Origin: an uncultured Bacteroidales bacterium
Lineage (GTDB): Bacteria > Bacteroidota > Bacteroidia > Bacteroidales > UBA932
Length of the DNA: 37,805 nt
Direction of reading: 5' to 3'
Assembly (NCBI GenBank): GCA_947303465.1
Contig: CAMYYI010000020.1
Coordinates: 1-37,805, forward strand
Shown here piece after piece: positions 24,190 to 32,347 of this stretch. The translations under genes were made by a program, and so were the position numbers. Position 1 is the first letter of the stretch. Each line of letters begins with the position of its first letter. The notes beneath the pieces are model-generated. The model had not been told where the DNA came from. It did not search any database and saw nothing but the letters and a program-made list of their open reading frames with translations.

Positions 24190-25212
24190 TCAAAAATCCG
24201 ACATCCTCGACACAGGTGCTACATCAAGCGGGGTACGTTCACCGGCAAGATAATGATAATAGCCCGCTATGGCTATCATGGCGGCGTTGTCCGTGGTAAA
24301 CTTGAATTCGGGCAGGAAGGTACGCCATCCCCGTTTTTCGCCTTCGGAGCGCAGCCTTTCACGCAAGCCGCTGTTTGCGCTAACCCCTCCGCCTATGGTA
24401 ATGTCTTTTATTCCTGTCTGCTTTGCGGCCTTGACGAGTTTGTCCATCAGGATGTCTATCAGGGTTTTCTGGAAAGAAGCACAGATGTCTTCTTTGTTCT
24501 TTTCCATAAACTCCGGGTCCTTCGCCATCTCGTCGCGGACGAAATAAAGCAGCGAAGTCTTTATTCCGCTGAAGGAATAGTCCAGCCCGGGGATGTGCGG
24601 CTTGGTGAATTTGAATCTGTCCGGGTCTCCCTGTCTGGCCAGCCTGTCTATGACCGGGCCGCCCGGATAACCCAGCCCCATCATCTTGGAACACTTATCG
24701 AACGCCTCCCCCACCGCGTCGTCTATGGTTTGCCCGAGCATGGTGTATTGCAGAGGCGCATCTACCCTGACTATCTGGGAGTTACCCCCGCTTACCAGAA
24801 GACACAGATAAGGGAATGCCGGCTCGTTCACCTCCTTGCCGGGCTGGCGTATGAAATCAGCCAGAAGATGTCCCTGGAGATGATTTACCATCACTATCGG
24901 AATATCAAGCGCAAGTCCCATGGCCTTTGCGAAAGACGTCCCCACCAGCAGGGATCCCAGCAGTCCGGGGCCGCGTGTGAAGGCAATCGCTGTCAGCTCC
25001 TGCGGCTTCACTCCCGCCCTGGAGAGGGCCTCGCTCACTACGGGGACTATGTTCAACTCATGGGCTCTGGAAGCCAGCTCCGGGACCACTCCGCCGTAGG
25101 CCTTGTGAACATCCTGGGATGCTATCACGTTGGATAAGAGCCAGCCGTCCTTTATGACGGCCGCCGAGGTGTCGTCGCACGAAGATTCTATTCCCAGAAT
25201 GATATCAGACAT
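24190..25212 (-). CDS. tsaD: tRNA N6-adenosine threonylcarbamoyltransferase TsaD
   Basis: It is the catalytic subunit that transfers threonylcarbamoyl to A37 of ANN-decoding tRNAs, working with TsaB and TsaE. The 340-residue length is standard. Iron ligands H111 and H115 (VNHLQGHLL) and D308 (FTTDNAAM) are present. The ASKHA-fold signatures IESSCDDTSAA (8-18), VSGGNSQIV and IGGGVSANSGLR also appear. The gene is divergent from tamB across 75 bases, an arrangement I recall from other Bacteroidales. Confidence 0.97.
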   Translation of the reverse strand: MSDIILGIESSCDDTSAAVIKDGWLLSNVIASQDVHKAYGGVVPELASRAHELNIVPVVSEALSRAGVKPQELTAIAFTRGPGLLGSLLVGTSFAKAMGLALDIPIVMVNHLQGHLLADFIRQPGKEVNEPAFPYLCLLVSGGNSQIVRVDAPLQYTMLGQTIDDAVGEAFDKCSKMMGLGYPGGPVIDRLARQGDPDRFKFTKPHIPGLDYSFSGIKTSLLYFVRDEMAKDPEFMEKNKEDICASFQKTLIDILMDKLVKAAKQTGIKDITIGGGVSANSGLRERLRSEGEKRGWRTFLPEFKFTTDNAAMIAIAGYYHYLAGERTPLDVAPVSRMSDF

Positions 25213-25234
25213 AAAAAAGCTGCTGTAGGGACCG

Positions 25235-25242
25235 CAAATTTA
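25235..25242 (-). promoter_or_regulatory. -7 box (TAAATTTG) of tsaD
   Basis: This exact TAnnTTTG match on the minus strand lies 22 bases ahead of the tsaD ATG. It sits back-to-back with the same octamer for tamB, whose box is 12 bases away on the other strand. Confidence 0.5.
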
Positions 25243-25254
25243 ACAATTATTTAT

Positions 25255-25262
25255 TAAATTTG
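25255..25262 (+). promoter_or_regulatory. -7 box (TAAATTTG) of tamB
   Basis: This exact TAnnTTTG match places the transcript start near 25267. That leaves about 20 bases before the proposed ATC start at 25288, and makes any start codon upstream of the window's in-frame TAG (25270-25272) impossible. Confidence 0.5.
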
Positions 25263-25287
25263 TAGGATTTAGTACGTTTCAGATACC

Positions 25288-28200
25288 ATCGAAAAGTTCA
25301 GGTACATAGCTGCCCGTGTAATAGGGCTTCTCATTATTCTGCTGCTCGGCACCCTGCTGGCGCTGCAAATCCCCGCAGTGCAGACAGCCGCAGCCCGCTT
25401 TGCAGGAGAGAAACTCAAGTCCAAGTTCAACGGACAACTGGAAATTGGCTCCATACATGTACATGCGCTGAATGCCGTAACCGTAAAGGATGTCGTACTT
25501 ATAGATCCGACCCCTTATACCGAGGACATAAAAGGCACCGGGCTCCCACCCGTGGACACTGTGGCCAGAATAGGCAAACTCTCTGCGACGCTGTCGCTGA
25601 AGAGCCTCCTGAACAAAAAAGGCCTTTCCCTGGGCCGGGTAAGCGCAGAAGACCTGCTGTTCAACCTTGCTATCGAACCCGGCGGCAACAACCTGACCCG
25701 TGTGCTGAACCTGTCTTCCGGCAAGGAGGATTCAAAAGTCTCGCTGGACAGCATCTTCACGGTCAGGCGGCTCAAGGTCAAAGATGCGCACTTCCGCATG
25801 CTGAACTTCTGCACCAAGAGCACCAATGAACATGGCATGAGATGGGGCGACCTGGACGTGAAGGCCGATGTCAGCGGGCGCCACATAGGATTCTACGGCG
25901 GACGCATGCATGCCGTCGTGGACAAGATGACGGCCAAAGAAAAAAGCGGATTCGAGGTGCTGAATCTCAGCGGCGGCTGCATAGTCGGCCTGGGAAAAAC
26001 CATATTGAAGGACATTTACCTGCAGGACGGAAGCGGCAGCGCCATCATGCTGCCGGATGCCGTACTGAGCTACACCGATACACGCGCCTGGTCTGACTTT
26101 ATCCGCCAGGTCAATATGGATATAAGTTTCGCCCCTTCGACTCTTGTGCTGGAATCCATAAGCTATTTCAGCGGCGGGACTTTCAAGGACTGCCCGTTCA
26201 TTACGCACATATCATCAGGCCACTTCTGTGGCACCGTCAGCGACTTTGTAGCCGAGAATTTCGACCTCAGCACACCCTATGGCCCTTACGGCAAGGTCAG
26301 CGCCCATATGTACGGGCTTCCCTCCATAATGAACACCAGCCTGGAGGCCGAAATTGAGGAACTGCATTTCACTGCTGCCGGCCTTGAGGCGGGACTGGCC
26401 GACCTGGGGTCGAAGGCCAGGCTCTCCCGTTTTGCCCCGGGAGTCGGATTCACCCTGCACGGCAACGCGTCAGGACCCATGAACAAGCTCGCCGCAAACA
26501 TGCGCGTCAGCTCCGGCATCGGCGGAATAAATGCCAGGGCCACCCTGCTGAATACCGTAGACCGCAACAAGCCCATACAATTCGGCGCCAGGCTCAACGC
26601 CAGGGAGTTCAACCTGGGCAAGCTGCTTAATATCAGCACCTTAGGCTCATCTTCGTTTACCGCAAAGGCCAATGGCACCCTGGGTTCCGGGAAAACCGCC
26701 CTGCTGCTGGAGGGGCTGGACATCGACAAGCTCAATTTCATGGGCTACGACTACAGCGACCTGCATCTTGCCGGCACCTTCATCAATAAGTCCCTTACGG
26801 CGGCATTGCTCAGCGAAGATCCCAACGCCCTGCTAAATCTGGAAGGCAGCTTCGACCTTAAGAATCAATCCGGCTCAGTAAATGCGGAACTCAGCAACGT
26901 GGATCTTGCCGCCCTGAACATAGACAGGCGCGGCGGTGCATCCAAACTCTCATGCAGCCTTGCCGCCAACCAGGGTATCAGCGAGGATGCTCCTGTCCAC
27001 ATCCAGATAAGCGACCTGCAGCTGACAAGCGACAAGGGGATTCACGATATCGGAGACATAGAGGCTGAGGCGAGGCTGACCGGCGACCGCGTGACCGCCA
27101 TACTCAGTTCCGGGTTTATGGACGCCAAGTACAACGGGCCTTCCAACGTAGGCGGACTGATCAACTTTGTCAAGAGCGTTACGGTGGAGCGCGACATGCC
27201 CGCTTTCTTCGCGTCTTCCGCCAAGACTGCCGCTCCCCTGCCGGAAGACACACGGAACGCCACCCTCAGCGCCGTATTCCACGCAACCAGGGGCTTGCTG
27301 GACTTCGTCATGCCGAACATGGCCATCGCGGACGGCACCGCCATCAACCTGGACATAGACAACGACGGCATGTTGCTCGGGTACATCAGTTCCCCTTCGC
27401 TGGATTTCAATACCATTCACAGTTCCAACCTGAAACTGGCAGTCAGCAACCAGGACCATGGACTGAGCTGCACCGTGAATGCAGACAGGCTCAATGTCAA
27501 GAACCTGGTATTCGACAACGCAGGAATCAACCTGGACGCCGACGAGAACCTTGCCAAACTGGGTCTCAGGTATGCCGGGGCGAACCTGCTGGACAACGGC
27601 AGCGAGCTCAATCTCCAGGCCCTTCTGCAGAGGGACGAGAAAGGACGGCCGTCGCTGGACGTCAATACCCTTCCGTCTTTCCTGAGCATCAAGAACGACG
27701 TCTGGAACCTCAGCAAATCGGATATAGGGCTGCACGGAGGAGTGATCAGCGTGGAAGGCTTCAAGCTTGCAAGCTCCAGCCAGAGCATAGAAATCAACGG
27801 CGGCCTGAACCCCTTCCGCAGGGACACGCTGCAGGTCAACATGCACAACGTTGACCTGGACATACTTAACGAATTCACAGCCGAAAGCTTCCCGGCCATG
27901 AGCGGAATAATCGACGGCAATGTGACTATGCTCTCGCCGGTGCCTTCCGAGATTGGGCTTTGGGCTGACGTTTTCCTGAAGAGCATAGAGGTGGAAGGCA
28001 AAAAGGCCGGCGATTTCCTCCTTCACAGCGACTGGAACGATGTTGCCAAACGGATAGAGCTCAAGCTGGACAACACAATGCAGGACAGCAAGCTGCTCGC
28101 CGTAGATGGTTATTATGCGGTTAAAGATAAGAAGCTTGACGCAACAGCAAGCCTGGACGGCTTCAATCCGGGCGTGGCAGCGCCTTTCCTCAAGAGTTTC

Positions 28201-29799
28201 CTCACGGAGCTGGACGGCAGAATCAGCGGTACCGTGCATGCAAGCGGGCCGCTTAACAAGCTCAGCATAAAGAGCGACGGCCTGCAGCTGGACAAGGTCC
28301 GCACCAGGGTCAGCTATACCAACGTCGCCTATACCCTGGACGGCCGCATGGGCCTGAGCGACACAGGGCTTGAATTCAACAATATCTCCGTTACGGACGA
28401 CTACGGCGGAAAGGGCACCCTTGGAGGCGGAATAAGCTTCAAGGACTTCAAGAATTTCCGCATGGACGCATCACTCATGATGCGTCGCCTGAAAGCTATC
28501 GACATTGCCGATGCAAACAGCCCCATCATGGTTTACGGCGACCTGGCATTGTCCGGCCGCGGCAAGATAAGCGGGCCGTTCAACGCCCTGTACGTCGATG
28601 CCGACGTATCCACTTCCGGCGAAGGCAACGTAAACGTGCCTATCATGTCCTCCTCCACGGCGCATGGCAGCGACCTTCTTACCTTCGTGCAACCTGAGAC
28701 CGACGAAGAAAGCGAAGCCGAGGCCTCTGTCAGCAAGATGCGCAAGGGTTCGTCCACCTTTACGGCCCATGCCAAGGTGAACATTTCTCCGGAAGTTACG
28801 GCACAGGTCGAGATAGACAAGGAGTCCGGGCACGTCCTAACTGCCGGCGGTACAGGATCGGTGCTGGTAGATCTCAACACCGGCAAGGGCAAACTGCAGC
28901 TCAAGGGTGATTACAACATAGACAAGGGCAAGTACCTGTTCAATATTCCCGGCGTGGTGAGCAAAGAGTTCGACATCCAGCCGGGCAGCACGCTGCAGTT
29001 CAACGGGGACGTAATGGAGAGCACCATGGATATCAACGCCGTCCACACCGTCAAGACATCCATCGCCACCATTGTTGCGGACACCACCTCCGTCTCCAGC
29101 CGCAGGGCCGTGGAGTGCGGCATCAACATCAACGGCAAGCTGAGCAATCCGGACGTGTCGTTCTCCATCAAAGTACCGGACCTCGACCCGAGTACCCAGA
29201 TGCAGGTGGACGGAGCGCTGAGCACCCAGGACAAGGTGCAGAAGCAGTTCGTCGCCCTGCTGCTCTTCGGCACCTTCCTGCCGGAAGAGGGCTCCGGCGT
29301 TGTCAACGGCACCAACATGATAGCGTCCAACGTAGGCGAAATAGTATCCAGCCAGTTGAACAACATATTGCAGAAGCTGGACATTCCTTTGGATTTCGGT
29401 TTGGGATACCAGCAGGACAACGTGGGTACCGACATATTCGACGTGGCCGTTTCCACCCAGCTGTTCAACAACCGGGTGCTTGTCAACGGATCGGTGGGAA
29501 ACAGGAAATACAGCACCTCAAAGAGTTCCAGCGGAGATGTCGTGGGCGATATCGACATAGAAATCAAGATGGACAACAGTGGCGAGCTGCGGTTCAAGCT
29601 GTTCTCTCATTCGGCCGACGAGTTCTCCAGCAGTCTGGACTTCTCGCAACGCAACGGCCTGGGTCTTTCGTACCAGAAGGAATTCGACCGGACCCGTGAC
29701 TTTTTCCGTCAGATATTCATGTCTCGCAAGCGCAAGCAGGAGGAGAATATGAGGGAGATGATGCGTAAACGGGAAATGACCACCATAATCATTGAGTGA
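25288..29799 (+). CDS. tamB: TamB-like translocation/assembly protein (AsmA/DUF490), unusual start codon
   Basis: This is a very large inner-membrane-anchored protein of the bridge-like lipid-transfer/TamB family, thought to span the periplasm and support outer-membrane assembly or phospholipid flow. From ATC at 25288 it has 1503 residues: a short basic start (EKFRYIAAR), a membrane helix at about 11-28, long beta-strand repeats, and a TamB C-terminal domain over the last 400 residues (VALLLFGTF, ILQKLDIPLDFGLGY, QLFNNRVLVNGSVG). In frame after the TAG at 25270 there is no ATG, GTG or TTG until GTG 25378. That start would delete the membrane helix, so ATC 25288 is my best guess. The alternative is a base error (ATC for ATG). 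It leads an operon with folB, mtaB, a hydrolase and a peptidase. Confidence 0.88.
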   Translation: MEKFRYIAARVIGLLIILLLGTLLALQIPAVQTAAARFAGEKLKSKFNGQLEIGSIHVHALNAVTVKDVVLIDPTPYTEDIKGTGLPPVDTVARIGKLSATLSLKSLLNKKGLSLGRVSAEDLLFNLAIEPGGNNLTRVLNLSSGKEDSKVSLDSIFTVRRLKVKDAHFRMLNFCTKSTNEHGMRWGDLDVKADVSGRHIGFYGGRMHAVVDKMTAKEKSGFEVLNLSGGCIVGLGKTILKDIYLQDGSGSAIMLPDAVLSYTDTRAWSDFIRQVNMDISFAPSTLVLESISYFSGGTFKDCPFITHISSGHFCGTVSDFVAENFDLSTPYGPYGKVSAHMYGLPSIMNTSLEAEIEELHFTAAGLEAGLADLGSKARLSRFAPGVGFTLHGNASGPMNKLAANMRVSSGIGGINARATLLNTVDRNKPIQFGARLNAREFNLGKLLNISTLGSSSFTAKANGTLGSGKTALLLEGLDIDKLNFMGYDYSDLHLAGTFINKSLTAALLSEDPNALLNLEGSFDLKNQSGSVNAELSNVDLAALNIDRRGGASKLSCSLAANQGISEDAPVHIQISDLQLTSDKGIHDIGDIEAEARLTGDRVTAILSSGFMDAKYNGPSNVGGLINFVKSVTVERDMPAFFASSAKTAAPLPEDTRNATLSAVFHATRGLLDFVMPNMAIADGTAINLDIDNDGMLLGYISSPSLDFNTIHSSNLKLAVSNQDHGLSCTVNADRLNVKNLVFDNAGINLDADENLAKLGLRYAGANLLDNGSELNLQALLQRDEKGRPSLDVNTLPSFLSIKNDVWNLSKSDIGLHGGVISVEGFKLASSSQSIEINGGLNPFRRDTLQVNMHNVDLDILNEFTAESFPAMSGIIDGNVTMLSPVPSEIGLWADVFLKSIEVEGKKAGDFLLHSDWNDVAKRIELKLDNTMQDSKLLAVDGYYAVKDKKLDATASLDGFNPGVAAPFLKSFLTELDGRISGTVHASGPLNKLSIKSDGLQLDKVRTRVSYTNVAYTLDGRMGLSDTGLEFNNISVTDDYGGKGTLGGGISFKDFKNFRMDASLMMRRLKAIDIADANSPIMVYGDLALSGRGKISGPFNALYVDADVSTSGEGNVNVPIMSSSTAHGSDLLTFVQPETDEESEAEASVSKMRKGSSTFTAHAKVNISPEVTAQVEIDKESGHVLTAGGTGSVLVDLNTGKGKLQLKGDYNIDKGKYLFNIPGVVSKEFDIQPGSTLQFNGDVMESTMDINAVHTVKTSIATIVADTTSVSSRRAVECGININGKLSNPDVSFSIKVPDLDPSTQMQVDGALSTQDKVQKQFVALLLFGTFLPEEGSGVVNGTNMIASNVGEIVSSQLNNILQKLDIPLDFGLGYQQDNVGTDIFDVAVSTQLFNNRVLVNGSVGNRKYSTSKSSSGDVVGDIDIEIKMDNSGELRFKLFSHSADEFSSSLDFSQRNGLGLSYQKEFDRTRDFFRQIFMSRKRKQEENMREMMRKREMTTIIIE

Positions 29800-30152
29800 T
29801 GGACGGCAGGATAGAATTACTGGGTATGCGCTTCTTCGCCAGGCACGGCTGCCTGGAGAGCGAAAGGCTGGAGGGCAACGAGTTCAAGGTTGACTTTTCC
29901 TGCGAATATGACATTTCTGCCGCAGAGCTCACGGACGAGCTTGCAGACACCCTCGATTACAGCCGCGTGTACGCCATTGTCGCCAGGGAGATGGATATAC
30001 CGTCCAGACTTCTCGAGCATGTGGCGGGCCGCATTGCAGATGCCATTCAGGCGGAGTTTCCGGAGCTGGAGCATTTTGAGATAAGTGTTTATAAAAAGAA
30101 CCCTCCTGTGGAAGGAGAATGCAAATGGGCGAAAGTGAGCACAAGACGATAG
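29799..30152 (+). CDS. folB: Dihydroneopterin aldolase
   Basis: It cleaves 7,8-dihydroneopterin to 6-hydroxymethyl-dihydropterin and glycolaldehyde in folate synthesis. The 117 residues show the family order: FFARHGCLESER with the substrate-binding Glu, LDYSRVY, LLEHVAGRIAD, and the catalytic lysine in VYKKNPP near the C-terminus. The ATG at 29799 shares one base with the tamB stop; a GTG one codon earlier is also open. The mtaB start lies within its last 28 bases. Confidence 0.95.
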   Translation: MDGRIELLGMRFFARHGCLESERLEGNEFKVDFSCEYDISAAELTDELADTLDYSRVYAIVAREMDIPSRLLEHVAGRIADAIQAEFPELEHFEISVYKKNPPVEGECKWAKVSTRR

Positions 30153-31489
30153 CGCTGCTTACCCTGGGCTGCAAGCTGAATTACGCGGAGACCGGCACTT
30201 ACGAGCGGGGTTTCGCAGAGGCGGGATTGGAGGTGGTGCCGTGGAACCGGGCTGCCGACATTTATCTTGTCAACACTTGCTCGGTTACGGCAACTTCAGA
30301 TGCCAAGTCGCGTAACCTCATACGCAAGGTACATCGCATCAATCCTTTCGCGGTAATAGTGGTCACCGGCTGCAGCGCCCAGCTGAGACGCTCCGAGATA
30401 GAGGCGATTCCGGGAGTCGCCCGCGTCTTCGGTTGCAACGAGAAGTCGCAGGTGGTGTCGGAGACGTTGGAACTGATTCGGGGCCGGGAGACCCCGGAGG
30501 GGCTGGAAAATCGTCGCTCAGCGACCCCTCCCACAGCGGGCTGTGGGCCCCTCCCTCTTATGGAGCCGAGGGTGGCTACAGATTTTCCAGCCCCTCCGGG
30601 GTCTCCCGGCGACACAATACTACCTGCCTGGAGCTATGGAGAAAGAACGCGGTCATTCCTGAAAGTGCAGGACGGTTGCGACAACTATTGCAAATATTGC
30701 ACGGTTCCTTACGCCCGCGGAGCGAGCCGTAACGTACCGGTGGCCGAATGCGTGGAGAATGCAAAAAAGATTGCTGCGCTGGGCGTAAAGGAGATAGTGA
30801 TTACGGGCGTGAATACTGGAGACTTCGGGCGCAGCACCGGAGAGAGCTTCCTGCAGCTGCTGCAGGCGCTCGAGAAGGTGGAAGGCATTGAGCGCTACCG
30901 CATTTCCAGCATCGAGCCAAACCTGCTGACGGAGGAGATAGTGGACTGGATTGCCTCAGGCACCAAGTTCCAGCCCCACTTTCATATCCCCCTGCAGACG
31001 GGCTCCGACGAACTGCTGGAACGCATGGGACGCCATTACGACACGGCTTTCTTTGCCAGGAAACTGGAATATATCCGCCGGGCTATGGAAGGCCCCTGCA
31101 AGCCGCTGGTCTTCTTCGGGATAGACGTAATGGTGGGGCTGCCCGGCGAGACCGATGCCCTTTTCCGGCAGACGGTGGAGTTCCTGGAGCGGATACGTCC
31201 TGCTTTCATCCATGTATTCCCCTATTCCCGCAGGCCCGGCACTCCTGCCGCCTCCATGGACGGACAGGTGAGCGAAGGCGTCAAGAAAGAGCGCGTGGCG
31301 GTACTGGAGGAACTTTGCGGGCGCCTTCATTCAGAGTTCATAGAGGCGAACCGCGGGATTCACGAAAAGGTACTCTTCGAGTCCACTGACAGGCAGGGAT
31401 TCATGGAAGGATATACAGGCAATTACATACGCATACGCCGTCCGTACGAAGCGGCGCTGAGCGGCAAGATAGTGGATGTAACGATATGA
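30125..31489 (+). CDS. mtaB: tRNA t6A37 methylthiotransferase MtaB, with an in-frame palindromic insert
   Basis: This radical-SAM enzyme adds a methylthio group to t6A37 of tRNA, acting after TsaD. The methylthiotransferase domain carries C16, C52 and C83. The radical-SAM cluster is C185-x3-C189-x2-C192 (GCDNYCKYC), and a TRAM-like end closes the 454 residues. Between the two domains, residues 120-162 are encoded by a 128-base element with 30-base perfect inverted arms. This gives a Pro/Gly/Arg-rich linker unlike the rest, yet the frame stays open and all catalytic residues remain. ATG 30125 is preferred to 30119 because AGGAG lies seven bases before it. The stop overlaps the next gene (ATGA). 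Confidence 0.93.
   Translation: MGESEHKTIALLTLGCKLNYAETGTYERGFAEAGLEVVPWNRAADIYLVNTCSVTATSDAKSRNLIRKVHRINPFAVIVVTGCSAQLRRSEIEAIPGVARVFGCNEKSQVVSETLELIRGRETPEGLENRRSATPPTAGCGPLPLMEPRVATDFPAPPGSPGDTILPAWSYGERTRSFLKVQDGCDNYCKYCTVPYARGASRNVPVAECVENAKKIAALGVKEIVITGVNTGDFGRSTGESFLQLLQALEKVEGIERYRISSIEPNLLTEEIVDWIASGTKFQPHFHIPLQTGSDELLERMGRHYDTAFFARKLEYIRRAMEGPCKPLVFFGIDVMVGLPGETDALFRQTVEFLERIRPAFIHVFPYSRRPGTPAASMDGQVSEGVKKERVAVLEELCGRLHSEFIEANRGIHEKVLFESTDRQGFMEGYTGNYIRIRRPYEAALSGKIVDVTI
30483..30610. repeat. Palindromic repeat element inserted in mtaB
   Basis: Bases 30483-30512 are the exact reverse complement of 30581-30610 (30 bases each: begins GCCGGGAGACC, ends GGAAAATC). The 68 bases between hold two more perfect hairpins: GTCGC/GCGAC at 30513-30525 and CCCACAG/CTGTGGG at 30530-30547. 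A further CCCTC/GAGGG pair lies at about 30553-30572. It is too short to encode a transposase, so it would be a non-autonomous element. It keeps one frame open through all 128 bases, like protein-coding palindromic elements known from Rickettsia. No target duplication is obvious. Confidence 0.85.
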
Positions 31490-32343
31490 AAGCAAAACTT
31501 ACAATTCTGGGCTCCGGGACATCGTCGGGCATTCCTATGGTGGGATGCACCTGCCCTGTATGCATGTCGAAGGATCCCAGGGACCAGCGCCTGCGCGCTT
31601 CCGCCCTGGCAGAATACGGAGGCCTGAGCATACTTATTGACTGCGGGCCGGACTTCCGACAGCAGGCCCTGAGCGTAGGCATGCGGCATCTGGACGCCAT
31701 TTTACTGACCCATAATCACATGGACCATACGGGCGGGCTCGACGACACGCGCGCCCTCAACCTTTGCGAAAGCCGTCCGGTCAACATATACTGCGAGAAA
31801 TATGTAGAAGAATCGCTCAGGCACACCTATGCCTATGCTTTTGCCGATCCAAAGTATCCCGGAGCCCCGGAATGGCACATGCACACCATAGACGGGAGCG
31901 CCCCTTTCAAGGTGTATTCCAACGCCGGGGACGAGGTGCTGCAATGGGAAAAGGGCTTTGGCTACAGGCACCTGGGCGCATCCGGCATGGAGGGAGCAAG
32001 CGTAGAGGTGATTCCCATCCAGGGCTGGCACCACAAGGTTAAAAAGCTGTCTGTCCTGGGCTACCGCTTTGGCGACATAGCCTATCTTACCGATATGAAT
32101 CTCATTGAAGATGAGGAGTTTGAGAAACTTCGCGGACTGCGTGCGGTTACTATTAACTGCGTAAAACCGGGGCCCCATCACTCTCATTTTTCCCTGGACG
32201 AAGCGCTGGAGTTCTTCGAGCGTGTGGGGGCTGAGGAGTCGTATATCACACATCTCTCCCACCTGCTGCCCCCGCATGCCGAATTCGAGCAGCAGCTGCC
32301 GCCGCACGTACATCCGGCTTACGATGGATTAATCATTCAATAA
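31486..32343 (+). CDS. Metallo-beta-lactamase-fold hydrolase (PhnP/RNase Z-like group)
   Basis: The 285-residue cytoplasmic protein carries the metal motif THNHMDH (H76, H78, D80, H81), with later ligands in LTDMN and THLSH. An N-terminal GSGTSSGIP followed by C21, C23 and C26 matches PhnP-type proteins, where cysteines hold a structural zinc. PhnP is a cyclic phosphodiesterase, but no phosphonate genes are nearby, so the true substrate is unknown. It starts in the ATGA overlap with mtaB and ends four bases before the peptidase. Confidence 0.88.
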   Translation: MKAKLTILGSGTSSGIPMVGCTCPVCMSKDPRDQRLRASALAEYGGLSILIDCGPDFRQQALSVGMRHLDAILLTHNHMDHTGGLDDTRALNLCESRPVNIYCEKYVEESLRHTYAYAFADPKYPGAPEWHMHTIDGSAPFKVYSNAGDEVLQWEKGFGYRHLGASGMEGASVEVIPIQGWHHKVKKLSVLGYRFGDIAYLTDMNLIEDEEFEKLRGLRAVTINCVKPGPHHSHFSLDEALEFFERVGAEESYITHLSHLLPPHAEFEQQLPPHVHPAYDGLIIQ

Positions 32344-32347
32344 CAAT

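Noticed and set aside
26950..28239. A 429-codon minus-strand frame inside tamB
   Set aside because: Shadow of the continuous TamB frame, no motif.
25378..29799. GTG 25378 as the tamB start
   Set aside because: It would remove the membrane anchor that is plainly encoded in frame just upstream.
30125..31489. mtaB as a pseudogene broken by the palindromic insert
   Set aside because: The frame remains open, all cluster cysteines remain, and the insert lies in an interdomain linker.
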